Counted from the first letter of the stretch, positions 1-6,601 are shown. The stretch is DNA of 7,308 bases from Treponema sp. (GCA_031257595.1 JAIROH010000266.1:1-7308); one strand, 5' to 3'. Made by a program: numbers and translations. The notes: a model not told the origin generated them from the letters alone.

Positions 1-1329
1 TGTAATATCAAATCGCCGCTAACCCTGTCCAGGGTACACGGTGACTTTATCGCCAATTATGTAACCGACGACGAGTATATCCGGCTGGATGTAGTGGCCA
101 AACTCGGCAAACAGGAATCCCTGGAACGGAAAATGGTCTTTGAGGCCGCCGGTCCCAGGGAGATGATTTACTTTAGTCCCCAGCATGTACACGCCGGCAT
201 TGTAAGCTGCGGCGGCCTGTGTCCCGGCATCAACGACGTTATCAGGGCCATTGTACGCTGCCTCTGGTTCCGCTACGGGGTACGCCGCATTACCGGCATA
301 CGTTACGGCTACAAGGGTTTCCTCCCGGAGTACCGTTTCGGCACCAAGGAGCTGACCCCCGTTGTCGTGGACGACATTCACAAAATCGGCGGTACGGTTC
401 TGGGCAGCGCACGGGGCGGCGGCAAGGAAGTGTCCAAAATCGTTGACGCGATGGAGCAGCTTAACCTTAACATGCTTTTTACGATAGGCGGGGACGGAAC
501 CCAGAAAGGCGCCCTGGACATAGCCGAAGAAATCGGCAGGCGCAAGCTTAAAATCGCCAATATCGGCATCCCCAAAACCGTTGACAACGACTTTTCGTTT
601 ATCCAGAAATCGTTCGGCTTCGATACCGCCGTAGACAAGGCTGTGGAAGTGGTCGCCGCCGCCCACATGGAAGCCCATTCCCAGATAAACGGGATTGGCC
701 TTGTAAAAGTCATGGGCAGGGAATCGGGCTTTATCGCCGCCCATACCGCGCTGGCCAGCCACGAAGTCAACTTTGTCCTTATCCCGGAAATTCCGTTTGA
801 ACTGGACGGGCCAAACGGCTTCCTCCACCATCTTGAAGAGCGGCTCAAAAATTCCCGGCACGCGGTAATCATTATCGCCGAAGGGGCCCTGCAGGATCAG
901 CTGATCAGGGAAGTAAAGACCGACGCGGGCGGCAACGTCAAAATGGCCGACGTAGGCACCTATATACGGGATCGGATTACCGAATACTTTGACGACAAGG
1001 GAATGGAAATTAACCTCAAGTACATCGACCCCAGTTACCAGATCCGGTCGGCGCAGGCGAATCCGGGCGATTCGATCTACTGTGAAAGACTGGGCAACGC
1101 CGCCGCCCACGCCGCGATGGCGGGAAAGACCAAATGCGTTATCGGCCTTGTCAACAACGAATTTGTCCACCTGCCGATGAAAGCCGTTGTTTCCCAGCGC
1201 AGCCACGTCGATCCCGAAGGCAATCTCTGGCGGGATACCATCGACGCCACCCATCAGCCGATTCTTATGGTGAATAACCCGATGGGGGCAATCTTCAAAA
1301 CCAACGAAGAGGATATTGCCCCAAACTGA
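1..1329 (+). CDS. pfkA: Atypical ATP-type 6-phosphofructokinase (clade X-like), 5' partial
   Basis: Phosphorylates fructose 6-phosphate to fructose 1,6-bisphosphate in cytoplasmic glycolysis. The frame is open from base 1, so the true start lies upstream of the window; a GTG at 94 could be read as a start, but the 31 codons before it read as protein and would be lost. 442 residues are visible, close to the full length usual for this group. Visible motifs are the N-terminal phosphate-binding GGLCPGIND (211-237), GGDGT (487-501), PKTVDND with the presumed catalytic Asp at 583-585, MGRESG (712-729), IAEGA with substrate-binding Glu (874-888) and the sugar-phosphate-binding DPSYQIR (1027-1047). 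Gly after the Asp of GGDGT is the residue typical of ATP users, whereas Lys in PKTVDND is typical of the PPi group; this mixed signature is known from trypanosome, plant and spirochaete ATP enzymes. Convergent with the following gene; no clear terminator between them. Family assignment is secure; phosphoryl donor is inferred. Confidence 0.95.
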   Translation, partial: CNIKSPLTLSRVHGDFIANYVTDDEYIRLDVVAKLGKQESLERKMVFEAAGPREMIYFSPQHVHAGIVSCGGLCPGINDVIRAIVRCLWFRYGVRRITGIRYGYKGFLPEYRFGTKELTPVVVDDIHKIGGTVLGSARGGGKEVSKIVDAMEQLNLNMLFTIGGDGTQKGALDIAEEIGRRKLKIANIGIPKTVDNDFSFIQKSFGFDTAVDKAVEVVAAAHMEAHSQINGIGLVKVMGRESGFIAAHTALASHEVNFVLIPEIPFELDGPNGFLHHLEERLKNSRHAVIIIAEGALQDQLIREVKTDAGGNVKMADVGTYIRDRITEYFDDKGMEINLKYIDPSYQIRSAQANPGDSIYCERLGNAAAHAAMAGKTKCVIGLVNNEFVHLPMKAVVSQRSHVDPEGNLWRDTIDATHQPILMVNNPMGAIFKTNEEDIAPN

Positions 1330-1346
1330 AAACGGCCGGGTATTGT

Positions 1347-2459
1347 TTAGACGGTGACGCCCAGACGGCGGGCGTTTGCTTCAAGGTCCGCCCAAACCTC
1401 CGGCGCGACAGGCACCCCAAGCCGTTCACACTCAGCCTCGGTTTCCCGGCTTTTGAGTCCCGCGTAGTAAACCCGGTTCGCCCCCGCCGCCGCCGGCAGG
1501 GCGCTCAGGGCGTTGAGCAGGGCGGAAAGATCCCTTTTGAATTCCGCCGGATCCCGGAAAAGGTCCAGTTTCAGGGCGAGAAAGAAATGGCATACCCTGG
1601 CGGAGGTGGTTTCGGAATCCCGGACGGCGGCGCCAAAAATTCCCCCTGAGGTGAGGGCGCAGAGTATGTCTACCATCACGGCAAGGCCGTAGCCTTTGTA
1701 GCCGCCCAAAGCGGTTCCTTCCCCGCCCAGGGGAAGCAGGCCGCCGCCCCTCAGATAGAGCATGTCTTCCAGGAGGCTCGCCGGATCCGTGGTAACTTTT
1801 CCGTCCACTCCCACCGCCCAGCCCGGAGGTATTTTTCGGCCCTCCCGTTCCGCTATCTCTATCCTGCCCCGGGTCACGGTAGTGGTTGCCATATCAAGGC
1901 TGAAAAGCGCTCCGTTTTCCGCGGGAGCGGCGAAGGCGATCGGGTTGGTGCCGAAAAAGGCGTTCCGCGCGTTGGTCGGCACCCCCAGGGCGGCGGTATT
2001 GGAAAAGGCCATGCCTATCATGTCCGCCCGTGCGGCCATTTCGGTGTAGTAGCCGGCTATGCCGAAATGGTTGGAATTTCGGATGCTGCAAAGCCCCACG
2101 CCGTGTTTCCGGGCGGCGTCTATGACCCAGTCCATCGCGGCCCTGCTCAGCGACATTCCCATCGCGCCGCCGGCGTCCAGCACGCGGGAGATCGGCGTTT
2201 CCCGGAGTACCGTGGGACTTATCCCCCCTTTGATCAGTCCCGCCTCAATACCCCGGATGTAACGGCTCAAATGCGCTACGCCGTGGCTCGGAATGCCCCG
2301 CGCGTCGGCGGCCACAAGGATTTTTGCCGAATCTTCCGCTTCCACCGGGGGGATGCCCAGGGCGGCAAAGATACAACCGCAAAAATCTTCCAGTTTCCGG
2401 CGGGGGATCCTGAGTTTTCCGCCGGGGGCGGGATCGGCGCTTTCTGTTCTGCGGGACAT
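1347..2459 (-). CDS. Type-2 malate/L-lactate dehydrogenase family oxidoreductase (Ldh_2)
   Basis: NAD(P)-dependent 2-hydroxyacid dehydrogenase of the fold that includes malate, L-sulfolactate, ureidoglycolate and 2,3-diketogulonate enzymes; unrelated to classical Rossmann lactate dehydrogenase. The 370-residue product carries the family hallmarks in order: SHG at 58-60 (presumed catalytic His 59), NSNHFG at 128-133, GTNP at 170-173, LDMATTTVTRG around 188-198, PPGWAVGVDG around 211-220, and LPLGG plus GGYKGYGLAVMVDIL around 242-266. Start chosen at the ATG at 2459 because an AGGAG lies 5 bases upstream; two ATGs further out in frame lack such a site and would add a non-conserved tail. The C-terminal PGE-type motif common in the family reads YYAGLKSRE here, a small deviation. 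It lies 99 bases downstream of the HDOD gene on the same strand, with an inverted repeat between, so it may have its own control. Substrate cannot be told from sequence or context. Confidence 0.93.
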   Translation of the reverse strand: MSRRTESADPAPGGKLRIPRRKLEDFCGCIFAALGIPPVEAEDSAKILVAADARGIPSHGVAHLSRYIRGIEAGLIKGGISPTVLRETPISRVLDAGGAMGMSLSRAAMDWVIDAARKHGVGLCSIRNSNHFGIAGYYTEMAARADMIGMAFSNTAALGVPTNARNAFFGTNPIAFAAPAENGALFSLDMATTTVTRGRIEIAEREGRKIPPGWAVGVDGKVTTDPASLLEDMLYLRGGGLLPLGGEGTALGGYKGYGLAVMVDILCALTSGGIFGAAVRDSETTSARVCHFFLALKLDLFRDPAEFKRDLSALLNALSALPAAAGANRVYYAGLKSRETEAECERLGVPVAPEVWADLEANARRLGVTV

Positions 2460-2464
2460 GAAAT

Positions 2465-2469
2465 CTCCT
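2465..2469 (-). promoter_or_regulatory. Ribosome binding site of the Ldh_2 gene
   Basis: On the - strand AGGAG precedes the ATG at 2459 by 5 bases (AGGAG-ATTTC-ATG on that strand). It decides the start of the dehydrogenase against the two in-frame upstream ATGs. Confidence 0.85.
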
Positions 2470-2502
2470 GATTTACGGACTGCTTTGACATTGGTTTGCA
2501 TG

Positions 2503-2534
2503 GTATAAAAATTCACTTTCGCGAATTTTTATAC
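2503..2534. repeat. Perfect 12-bp AT-rich inverted repeat upstream of the Ldh_2 gene
   Basis: GTATAAAAATTC (2503-2514) is exactly complementary to GAATTTTTATAC (2523-2534), with an 8-base spacer. It lies 43 bases before the dehydrogenase start and 24 bases past the HDOD stop. The arms contain TATA-like sequences (TATACC on the - strand), so it may overlap a promoter. AT-rich arms and the absence of a following T run argue against an intrinsic terminator; a dimeric regulator's operator for the dehydrogenase is the more likely reading, but this is inference. A smaller GCAC-AA-GTGC dyad lies next to it at 2543-2552. Confidence 0.7.
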
Positions 2535-2558
2535 GGTTTTATGCACAAGTGCGACAAA

Positions 2559-4058
2559 CTACAGGTTCTGGGACTCTTTTTTGAATCCCGCGGAAAAACG
2601 TTCCAAAAGGTTGTCTATCTGTTTTTTCGAATTAATTCCAAAACTGTCCAAAACCTGGATATCCATCTGATCATAGCCGACATTACCGTTTTCATATTCG
2701 CACATCATGTTAGCCAGGTATACGGTAAAAACCAGATCCTGTTCTTCCGGGGCGGCGGCAGTTGGATCGTGGTGAAACTGGATGGCGTGTACCAGATGTT
2801 CCGGGAAATTCCATTTTTCCGCGACTTTGGCGCCGATTTCGGCGTGGTTCATCCCGGCGGCAAAATCTTCGAAAGTAGAAGCGGGGAGGCCTTTGTCTGA
2901 ACAGAAAGTCTTGATCTTTTCCAGGAGATCCGGGTGTACATTGGCGAAGATAATCTTTCCCATGTCGTGCAGTATGCCGCCGACATATACATCGTCCAAA
3001 AGGTTATTGTTCTTTTTGAAGTTTTTGGCAAGATTGTAGGCGTAAAACGCGGTCTTGTAGGAATGTTCCCAAAGCTGCCGTTTTTCGCTGGTATCGTCGC
3101 CCAGGACTTTTTGCGTTCCATAGGAATACAACAGGTTTTTGATACCCCGCATCCCCACAAGTTTGACCGCTTCCGATATATTGTCAACCTTTTTGGCCAG
3201 CATATACTGGGCTGAATTGACTATTTTAAGCAGATCCGCGGTAAGGGCCGGATCCATGGAAATCTGGCGGGCAATATCGGTAAGCTCGGACTTTGGATCG
3301 TTTATCATCTTTTGCACAAGGAGTATGTTATCCGGGAACTGGGGCAGCGAATGGACATTTTCCACAATGGTTTTGGAAAGGTCGGAAATATTCTCAAGCC
3401 GGGCTTTTTCAAGCGGCACTATGATACGGGCAATTGTCTCTTTTTCCGTCCCCATAATGTCAAAACAGTCCTCGTCAAGACCCATTTTTTTAAGCATCAG
3501 CACCAGGATAACAAGCCCAAGTCCGGCGCCTTCGGTATCGTCCATAACCTGGGAAAGGGCGTCTTCAAGATTGTTGTATTGGCGTGAACGGGCAAGCTTA
3601 TCGTGAATTCTGACCAGTTCTGTCTTGGTAATGGCTATGTTGTTGCGGACTTCTATGTAGATAATGTTCTTTTTTACCTGGAAAATAAGCTTTATATAAA
3701 GCCCCTTGTCTTTTTGAAGCTGAAGGTAATGGGCTATATTATTAAGCGTATCTTCCTTAAACTTGGCCATTCCGATCTTGTAATCATCCTGATTGTTGAG
3801 ATCCAGACCTCGTTCGGCAAAATAAACCCGTTTTGTATTGGCTTTTTTCGCGTTTACCGCCAGTTCCTGAACACAGTAAACGACATAATCCTTGAGTTTT
3901 TCCCGATCAACCTGTTTGAGAAAGACATCAAGGACCTGTTCTATATAAAGTTCAATTTCATGCGGAAGTGTAAATGTTGTTATTGTTAAAGGTATGCCCG
4001 ATTGGACGGCTTTTCGGATTTTTGCCGCATCGACTACCAATTCCTGGGTTTGAGCCAT
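2559..4058 (-). CDS. GHKL-like ATPase fold plus HDOD domain regulatory protein
   Basis: Predicted cytoplasmic signalling protein of 499 residues, without signal peptide or membrane segment. Residues about 25-215 resemble a histidine-kinase-type ATPase fold: an N-box-like ELAVNAKKAN (65-74), a degenerate G1 region EVRNNIAIT (136-144) and a G2-like TEGAGLGL (175-182). No phosphoacceptor histidine domain precedes it. Residues about 230-430 form an HDOD domain, with LPQFPDN (238-244), DPALTADLLKIVNSA (269-283), then WEHS (His 332), ILHDMGK (His 364, Asp 365), NHAEIG (His 405) and FHHDP (His 429-430). The last metal-ligand position of catalytic HD enzymes appears to be Asn (YLAN, 450), as is common in HDOD proteins, so hydrolase activity is doubtful. 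Start chosen at the ATG at 4058 because AAGGA stands 7 bases upstream; an outer in-frame ATG at 4097 lacks one. The gene is richer in Lys, Asn and Ile than its neighbours. Output and partner are unknown. Confidence 0.9.
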   Translation of the reverse strand: MAQTQELVVDAAKIRKAVQSGIPLTITTFTLPHEIELYIEQVLDVFLKQVDREKLKDYVVYCVQELAVNAKKANTKRVYFAERGLDLNNQDDYKIGMAKFKEDTLNNIAHYLQLQKDKGLYIKLIFQVKKNIIYIEVRNNIAITKTELVRIHDKLARSRQYNNLEDALSQVMDDTEGAGLGLVILVLMLKKMGLDEDCFDIMGTEKETIARIIVPLEKARLENISDLSKTIVENVHSLPQFPDNILLVQKMINDPKSELTDIARQISMDPALTADLLKIVNSAQYMLAKKVDNISEAVKLVGMRGIKNLLYSYGTQKVLGDDTSEKRQLWEHSYKTAFYAYNLAKNFKKNNNLLDDVYVGGILHDMGKIIFANVHPDLLEKIKTFCSDKGLPASTFEDFAAGMNHAEIGAKVAEKWNFPEHLVHAIQFHHDPTAAAPEEQDLVFTVYLANMMCEYENGNVGYDQMDIQVLDSFGINSKKQIDNLLERFSAGFKKESQNL

Positions 4059-4065
4059 TCTCTTT

Positions 4066-4070
4066 TCCTT
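4066..4070 (-). promoter_or_regulatory. Ribosome binding site of the HDOD gene
   Basis: On the - strand a purine-rich stretch with AAGGA ends 7 bases before the ATG at 4058. It supports that start over the ATG at 4097, which would add 13 residues (MYPNNKSVKKEKR) that look like translated leader. Confidence 0.75.
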
Positions 4071-4105
4071 TTTTACACTTTTGTTATTTGGGTACAAACC
4101 CGTGG

Positions 4106-4134
4106 TTTTCCCAAAAATTCGGTTTTTGGGAAAA
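4106..4134. repeat. 12-bp perfect stem-loop
   Basis: TTTTCCCAAAAA (4106-4117) and TTTTTGGGAAAA (4123-4134) pair perfectly around the 5-base loop TTCGG. The structure lies 47 bases upstream of the HDOD start codon. It forms the left part of the candidate repeat element; if transcribed toward the HDOD gene it would sit in its leader. It is not followed by a proper T run on either strand, so it is not called a terminator. Confidence 0.65.
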
Positions 4135-4206
4135 AGCCTTGGATTCAGGATGTTTCGCGAGCTCTAAATCTTTATACAGCAAGGATTTAGGCCAAGAAAC
4201 TCCAAA

Positions 4207-4241
4207 GCCAACCCCGAAATTAACGGAGTTTTGGGATTGGC
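4207..4241. repeat. 13-position stem-loop with one mismatch
   Basis: Bases 4207-4219 (GCCAACCCCGAAA) pair with 4229-4241 (TTTTGGGATTGGC) at 12 of 13 positions, one of them a G-U pair, the only mismatch being C4212/A4236. The loop is 9 bases. It forms the right part of the candidate repeat element, and a weaker 7-bp stem (CTAAATC/GATTTAG, 4164-4190) lies between it and the left hairpin. Confidence 0.55.
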
Positions 4242-4278
4242 ACACCCGTATATAATAAATTTTACCACATAAAACGAC

Positions 4279-4308
4279 TTCACGCAAGCTCCTTGCGGAC
4301 GCTATAAT
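4279..4308 (+). promoter_or_regulatory. Likely sigma-70-type promoter of the membrane pseudo-hydrolase operon
   Basis: A perfect TATAAT at 4303-4308 is preceded, 18 bases upstream, by TTCACG (4279-4284), which matches the -35 consensus at four of six positions. Transcription would begin about 4315, right at the start codon at 4317, implying a leaderless or nearly leaderless message. A second TATAAT at 4251-4256 has no convincing -35 but could give a leader of about 55 bases. Confidence 0.5.
4283..4297. promoter_or_regulatory. Palindrome inside the promoter, possible operator
   Basis: CGCAAG (4283-4288) and CTTGCG (4292-4297) form a perfect 6-bp inverted repeat with a 3-base centre. It overlaps the -35 box and fills part of the spacer of the likely promoter, the usual place for a repressor site. 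It could also form a small hairpin in an RNA started further upstream. No regulator gene is adjacent. Confidence 0.4.
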
Positions 4309-4316
4309 ACAATATA

Positions 4317-5807
4317 ATGTATATGGAATTATTGATACTTGAGATCTGCGCCGCCGCTTTTCTGTTTTTGCCGATAATAAGACCGGTTTTTAAGGTTCTG
4401 TGGAACCTTGACGGCCTTGTTTTGCTCCCTGTATTATCCCTGGGAATACTTATTGGGATTTTTCCCGTCTATGGTTTTCGTCCCGAGTGCGTACCTCTTC
4501 TGGTTTTTGCCCTTTTTACCAATATGGCCAATTTTGGCTCAGTGCTCTCAATTTTTTCTCAACTACACAATGACGATTACCGGGACAGGGGCCTGTTGTA
4601 TACCGCCGCCAGCCTTGCCGTATTCGGTTTTGTTCTGTGGATCGCCCTGTACTATTCACCCTCGTCCGACATGATTTTGTATGAAAAAGCCCAAACCATG
4701 CCGCTCCGGGATCGGAACAGGAACGAGGATCTGTGGCTGCGTATCTATGCCCCGGAGCCAGGCGTTTCGCCGCAAACCCTCCGGCCCCTCCTGCTGCTGG
4801 TTCCGCCGGCCGCCGGTTCCGTAGCGGTAACCGAAGCCGTATGTACCGGTCTTTTGGAGAAAGGTTTTACCGTACTAAGCTATTCCCGGCCGGGTTTTGA
4901 TTCCCCGGCCGTATCTGAATCGGGCGCGTACAAACGGCTCTCTCTTTCCGGGCTGTTCAGGCTGGGCAACGCCCTGTGCCGGGGGCTTACCGATATGGGA
5001 GCCAACGCGGCCGGCCGGGAATTGGAAGAAAGCCGCGGGGAGGATGTGGAATTTCTTCTTGTGGAGCTTTCCCAGAACAAGACGCTGCGGGACACGCTTT
5101 CCGGTGTAGACAAAAACTGTGTTTTTCTGGCCGGATACGGGGCCGGCGGCGCCGCCCTGGCGGGCCTTTCCGCCGCCCCTGATTTTGCCGCCCGTTTCAG
5201 CCAGGTAAAAGGCATTATCGCCCTGGAAAGTCCGCTCTATTCAAGTATTGAAGGCGATCCGCCGCCGCCTTCTCCTCCGCCCGCGGAGAACCCGGTAATT
5301 GCCTTTTTCCAGGGGGCGGGTTTTTTTTTCCAAAACCTCGCGCCCAGAAAGGTTACCGGCGTTGGGGCTGTCCCGCAGCCGCAAATTCCCGTGATGTTTG
5401 TTGTTTCCGACAGGGTAATCCAGGAACGGGCCGGGCGCTATGAGACCATACTAAAGACGCTCTATTCGGCGCGGGGGCCTGTCATCCTGGCGTTTCTTTC
5501 CGGCGCGGGGCCTTTCGACTATTCGGACAGTCCGAGGCTGTACCCCCTCTACAGTTTTCTTTTTCGGGGCGGAAAAACAGGCCGCATAAGGGAGGCGCCG
5601 GAATACCCGGATATTACCGCCGCCCTGATGGCAAATTTCGCCGCTTTTATCATGGAATCCACGGATTCGGAAAATTCCCCGGAGAATTCCACCGGCGTTT
5701 GGGGCCCTGCCGTTTCGCCGCCGAAAAAAACAGTTCTTTTGGACGTGGGTCTTGAAACAGGCGGGGTCTGGAATTTACCCGACAGCCGGTTTATACTTCA
5801 GCCATGA
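4317..5807 (+). CDS. Membrane-anchored alpha/beta-hydrolase-like protein, probably catalytically dead
   Basis: A 496-residue protein of unrecognised function. Hydrophobic segments at about 4-22, 33-52, 57-82 and 95-113 anchor an N-terminal membrane domain. From about 138 a soluble domain follows with alpha/beta-hydrolase features: a first core strand RPLLLLVPPAAG (156-167), a second GFTVLSYSRPGFDS (183-196), an elbow-like VFLAGYGAGGAAL (269-281), and strands IPVMFVVSDR (357-366) and GPVILAFLSGAGPFDYSDSP (387-406). At the elbow, GxSxG has become GYGAG, with Gly 275 in place of the nucleophile. Where related lipase/acetylhydrolase-type proteins have His before FDYSD, Pro 399 stands. Both changes point to a non-enzymatic binding or scaffold role, which is inference. 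A proline-rich linker (315-322) and a nine-T tract (5321-5329) interrupt the domain. Start at 4317 or 4323; neither has a ribosome binding site. It leads the Nif3-lspA operon and overlaps the next gene by four bases. Confidence 0.85.
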   Translation: MYMELLILEICAAAFLFLPIIRPVFKVLWNLDGLVLLPVLSLGILIGIFPVYGFRPECVPLLVFALFTNMANFGSVLSIFSQLHNDDYRDRGLLYTAASLAVFGFVLWIALYYSPSSDMILYEKAQTMPLRDRNRNEDLWLRIYAPEPGVSPQTLRPLLLLVPPAAGSVAVTEAVCTGLLEKGFTVLSYSRPGFDSPAVSESGAYKRLSLSGLFRLGNALCRGLTDMGANAAGRELEESRGEDVEFLLVELSQNKTLRDTLSGVDKNCVFLAGYGAGGAALAGLSAAPDFAARFSQVKGIIALESPLYSSIEGDPPPPSPPPAENPVIAFFQGAGFFFQNLAPRKVTGVGAVPQPQIPVMFVVSDRVIQERAGRYETILKTLYSARGPVILAFLSGAGPFDYSDSPRLYPLYSFLFRGGKTGRIREAPEYPDITAALMANFAAFIMESTDSENSPENSTGVWGPAVSPPKKTVLLDVGLETGGVWNLPDSRFILQP

Positions 5808-6577
5808 GCGTTGTTTTTACAACCCCGGTCCTGGACACGTATTTTAGATCAATTTTTGATGTGGAAGAATTTCGTTCCGTTGATTTTTCAATGAACGGGC
5901 TGCAGGTTGATAACGATGGCGCCGATGTAAAAAAGATCGCTTTTGCCGTAGACGCCAGCCTTGAGACGTTTAACCGCTGCGCGGACGCGGAAGCCGGCAT
6001 GCTGTTTGTGCATCACGGGCTTTTCTGGGGCGAGCCGCTGGCGCTGAAAGGCGTCCACCGGGAACGGCTTAAATTCCTTCTTGAGCGGAATATCGCCCTT
6101 TACGCGATGCACCTTCCGCTGGACCAGCATCTCCGGCTTGGCAACAACGCGGCGCTCGCGGAACTTTTGGGCATCGAAAACCCGGAGCCTTTCGGTCTTT
6201 GCCGGGGGAAAAAGGTGGGGTACAAGGGAAAGCTCAAAAAACCCCTTGCCATGGAAGAGGCGGTCAAGGCGGTTTCTTTTATGGGAAGGCCGCCTTTGGG
6301 AATTTTTCCGTTTGGGAAAGAACCAAGCGAAACATGCGCGGTAATTTCGGGCGGCGGATCCCGCGAAGCGCTGCAGGCCCTTGACGAAGGCGTCGACCTT
6401 TACGTGACCGGAGAAAGCGCCCACTCGGTGTACCATCATATTCTGGAAGGAAAGCTGAACATGATAGCCGGAGGGCACTATTCCACCGAAGTCTGGGGAC
6501 TGCGCAAGGTTATGGAAGAATGCGCCGCCGGTCTTAACATAGACGTGGAATTTATTGACATACCCACAGGGTTATAA
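5804..6577 (+). CDS. Nif3-like dinuclear metal-binding protein (DUF34/YbgI family)
   Basis: A 257-residue cytoplasmic protein of the short bacterial Nif3 type, without the PII-like insertion of longer homologues. The metal site is complete: HHGLFW with His 70-71, HLPLD with His 103 and Asp 107, and GGHYSTE with His 225 and Glu 229; NGLQV (31-35) and TGESAH (202-207) are also conserved features. The family is widespread and metal-binding, is often labelled GTP cyclohydrolase 1 type 2, and its physiological role is unsettled; that enzymatic label should not be taken as proven. The ATG lies within the stop of the preceding gene (ATGA) and no separate ribosome binding site is visible, so translation is probably coupled to the pseudo-hydrolase. 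lspA follows after 24 bases. Confidence 0.95.
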   Translation: MSVVFTTPVLDTYFRSIFDVEEFRSVDFSMNGLQVDNDGADVKKIAFAVDASLETFNRCADAEAGMLFVHHGLFWGEPLALKGVHRERLKFLLERNIALYAMHLPLDQHLRLGNNAALAELLGIENPEPFGLCRGKKVGYKGKLKKPLAMEEAVKAVSFMGRPPLGIFPFGKEPSETCAVISGGGSREALQALDEGVDLYVTGESAHSVYHHILEGKLNMIAGGHYSTEVWGLRKVMEECAAGLNIDVEFIDIPTGL

Positions 6578-6591
6578 GCCCCGGGGTTAAC

Positions 6592-6596
6592 AGGAG
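6592..6596 (+). promoter_or_regulatory. Ribosome binding site of lspA
   Basis: AGGAG at 6592-6596 stands 5 bases before the ATG at 6602. A TTG at 6599 in the same frame is only 2 bases away, too close, so the ATG at 6602 is preferred. Confidence 0.8.
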
Positions 6597-6601
6597 TTTT
6601 G

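Larger units (their letters stand above)
4102..4243. repeat. Candidate 142-bp MITE-like hairpin-rich element
   Basis: The two ends are imperfect inverted repeats: reading inward, GTGGTTTTCCCAAAAATTCG on the left and GTGCCAATCCCAAAACTCCG on the right, 14 of 20 identical. ACCC occurs directly outside both ends (4098-4101 and 4244-4247), as a 4-bp target duplication would. Inside are three stem-loops (4106-4134, 4164-4190, 4207-4241). No transposase is encoded. A 67-codon open frame crosses it on the - strand but has no ribosome binding site and looks incidental. A four-base duplication can arise by chance, so the mobile origin is a hypothesis; it could equally be a structured leader or regulatory region between the divergent genes. 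Confidence 0.4.

Noticed and set aside
378..872. A 164-codon antisense open frame and other shorter frames inside the genes.
   Set aside because: They overlap confidently assigned genes in other frames and show no motifs.
19..1254. A 411-codon open frame antisense to the phosphofructokinase gene.
   Set aside because: It is a mirror of a gene with strong motifs on the other strand, shows no recognisable domain, has no ribosome binding site I can identify, and is explained by biased codon use of the real gene.
1357..1375. ACGCCC/GGGCGT hairpin as an intrinsic terminator for phosphofructokinase.
   Set aside because: Only 6 bp, followed by TTTGC rather than a T run, and inside coding sequence of the convergent gene.
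2460..2516. N-terminal extension of the dehydrogenase to the in-frame ATGs at 2516 or 2501.
   Set aside because: The inner ATG at 2459 has an ideal AGGAG and gives the family's usual length; the extension overlaps the palindrome and does not resemble the family's N-terminus.
4237..4256. A possible sigma-54 promoter starting at TTGGCAC.
   Set aside because: The -24-like GG is present, but the required GC at the -12 position is absent (TA instead).
4084..4287. A 67-codon open frame on the - strand in the divergent intergenic region.
   Set aside because: It crosses all three hairpins, lacks a convincing ribosome binding site, and its sequence is dictated by the inverted repeats; better explained as a repeat element.
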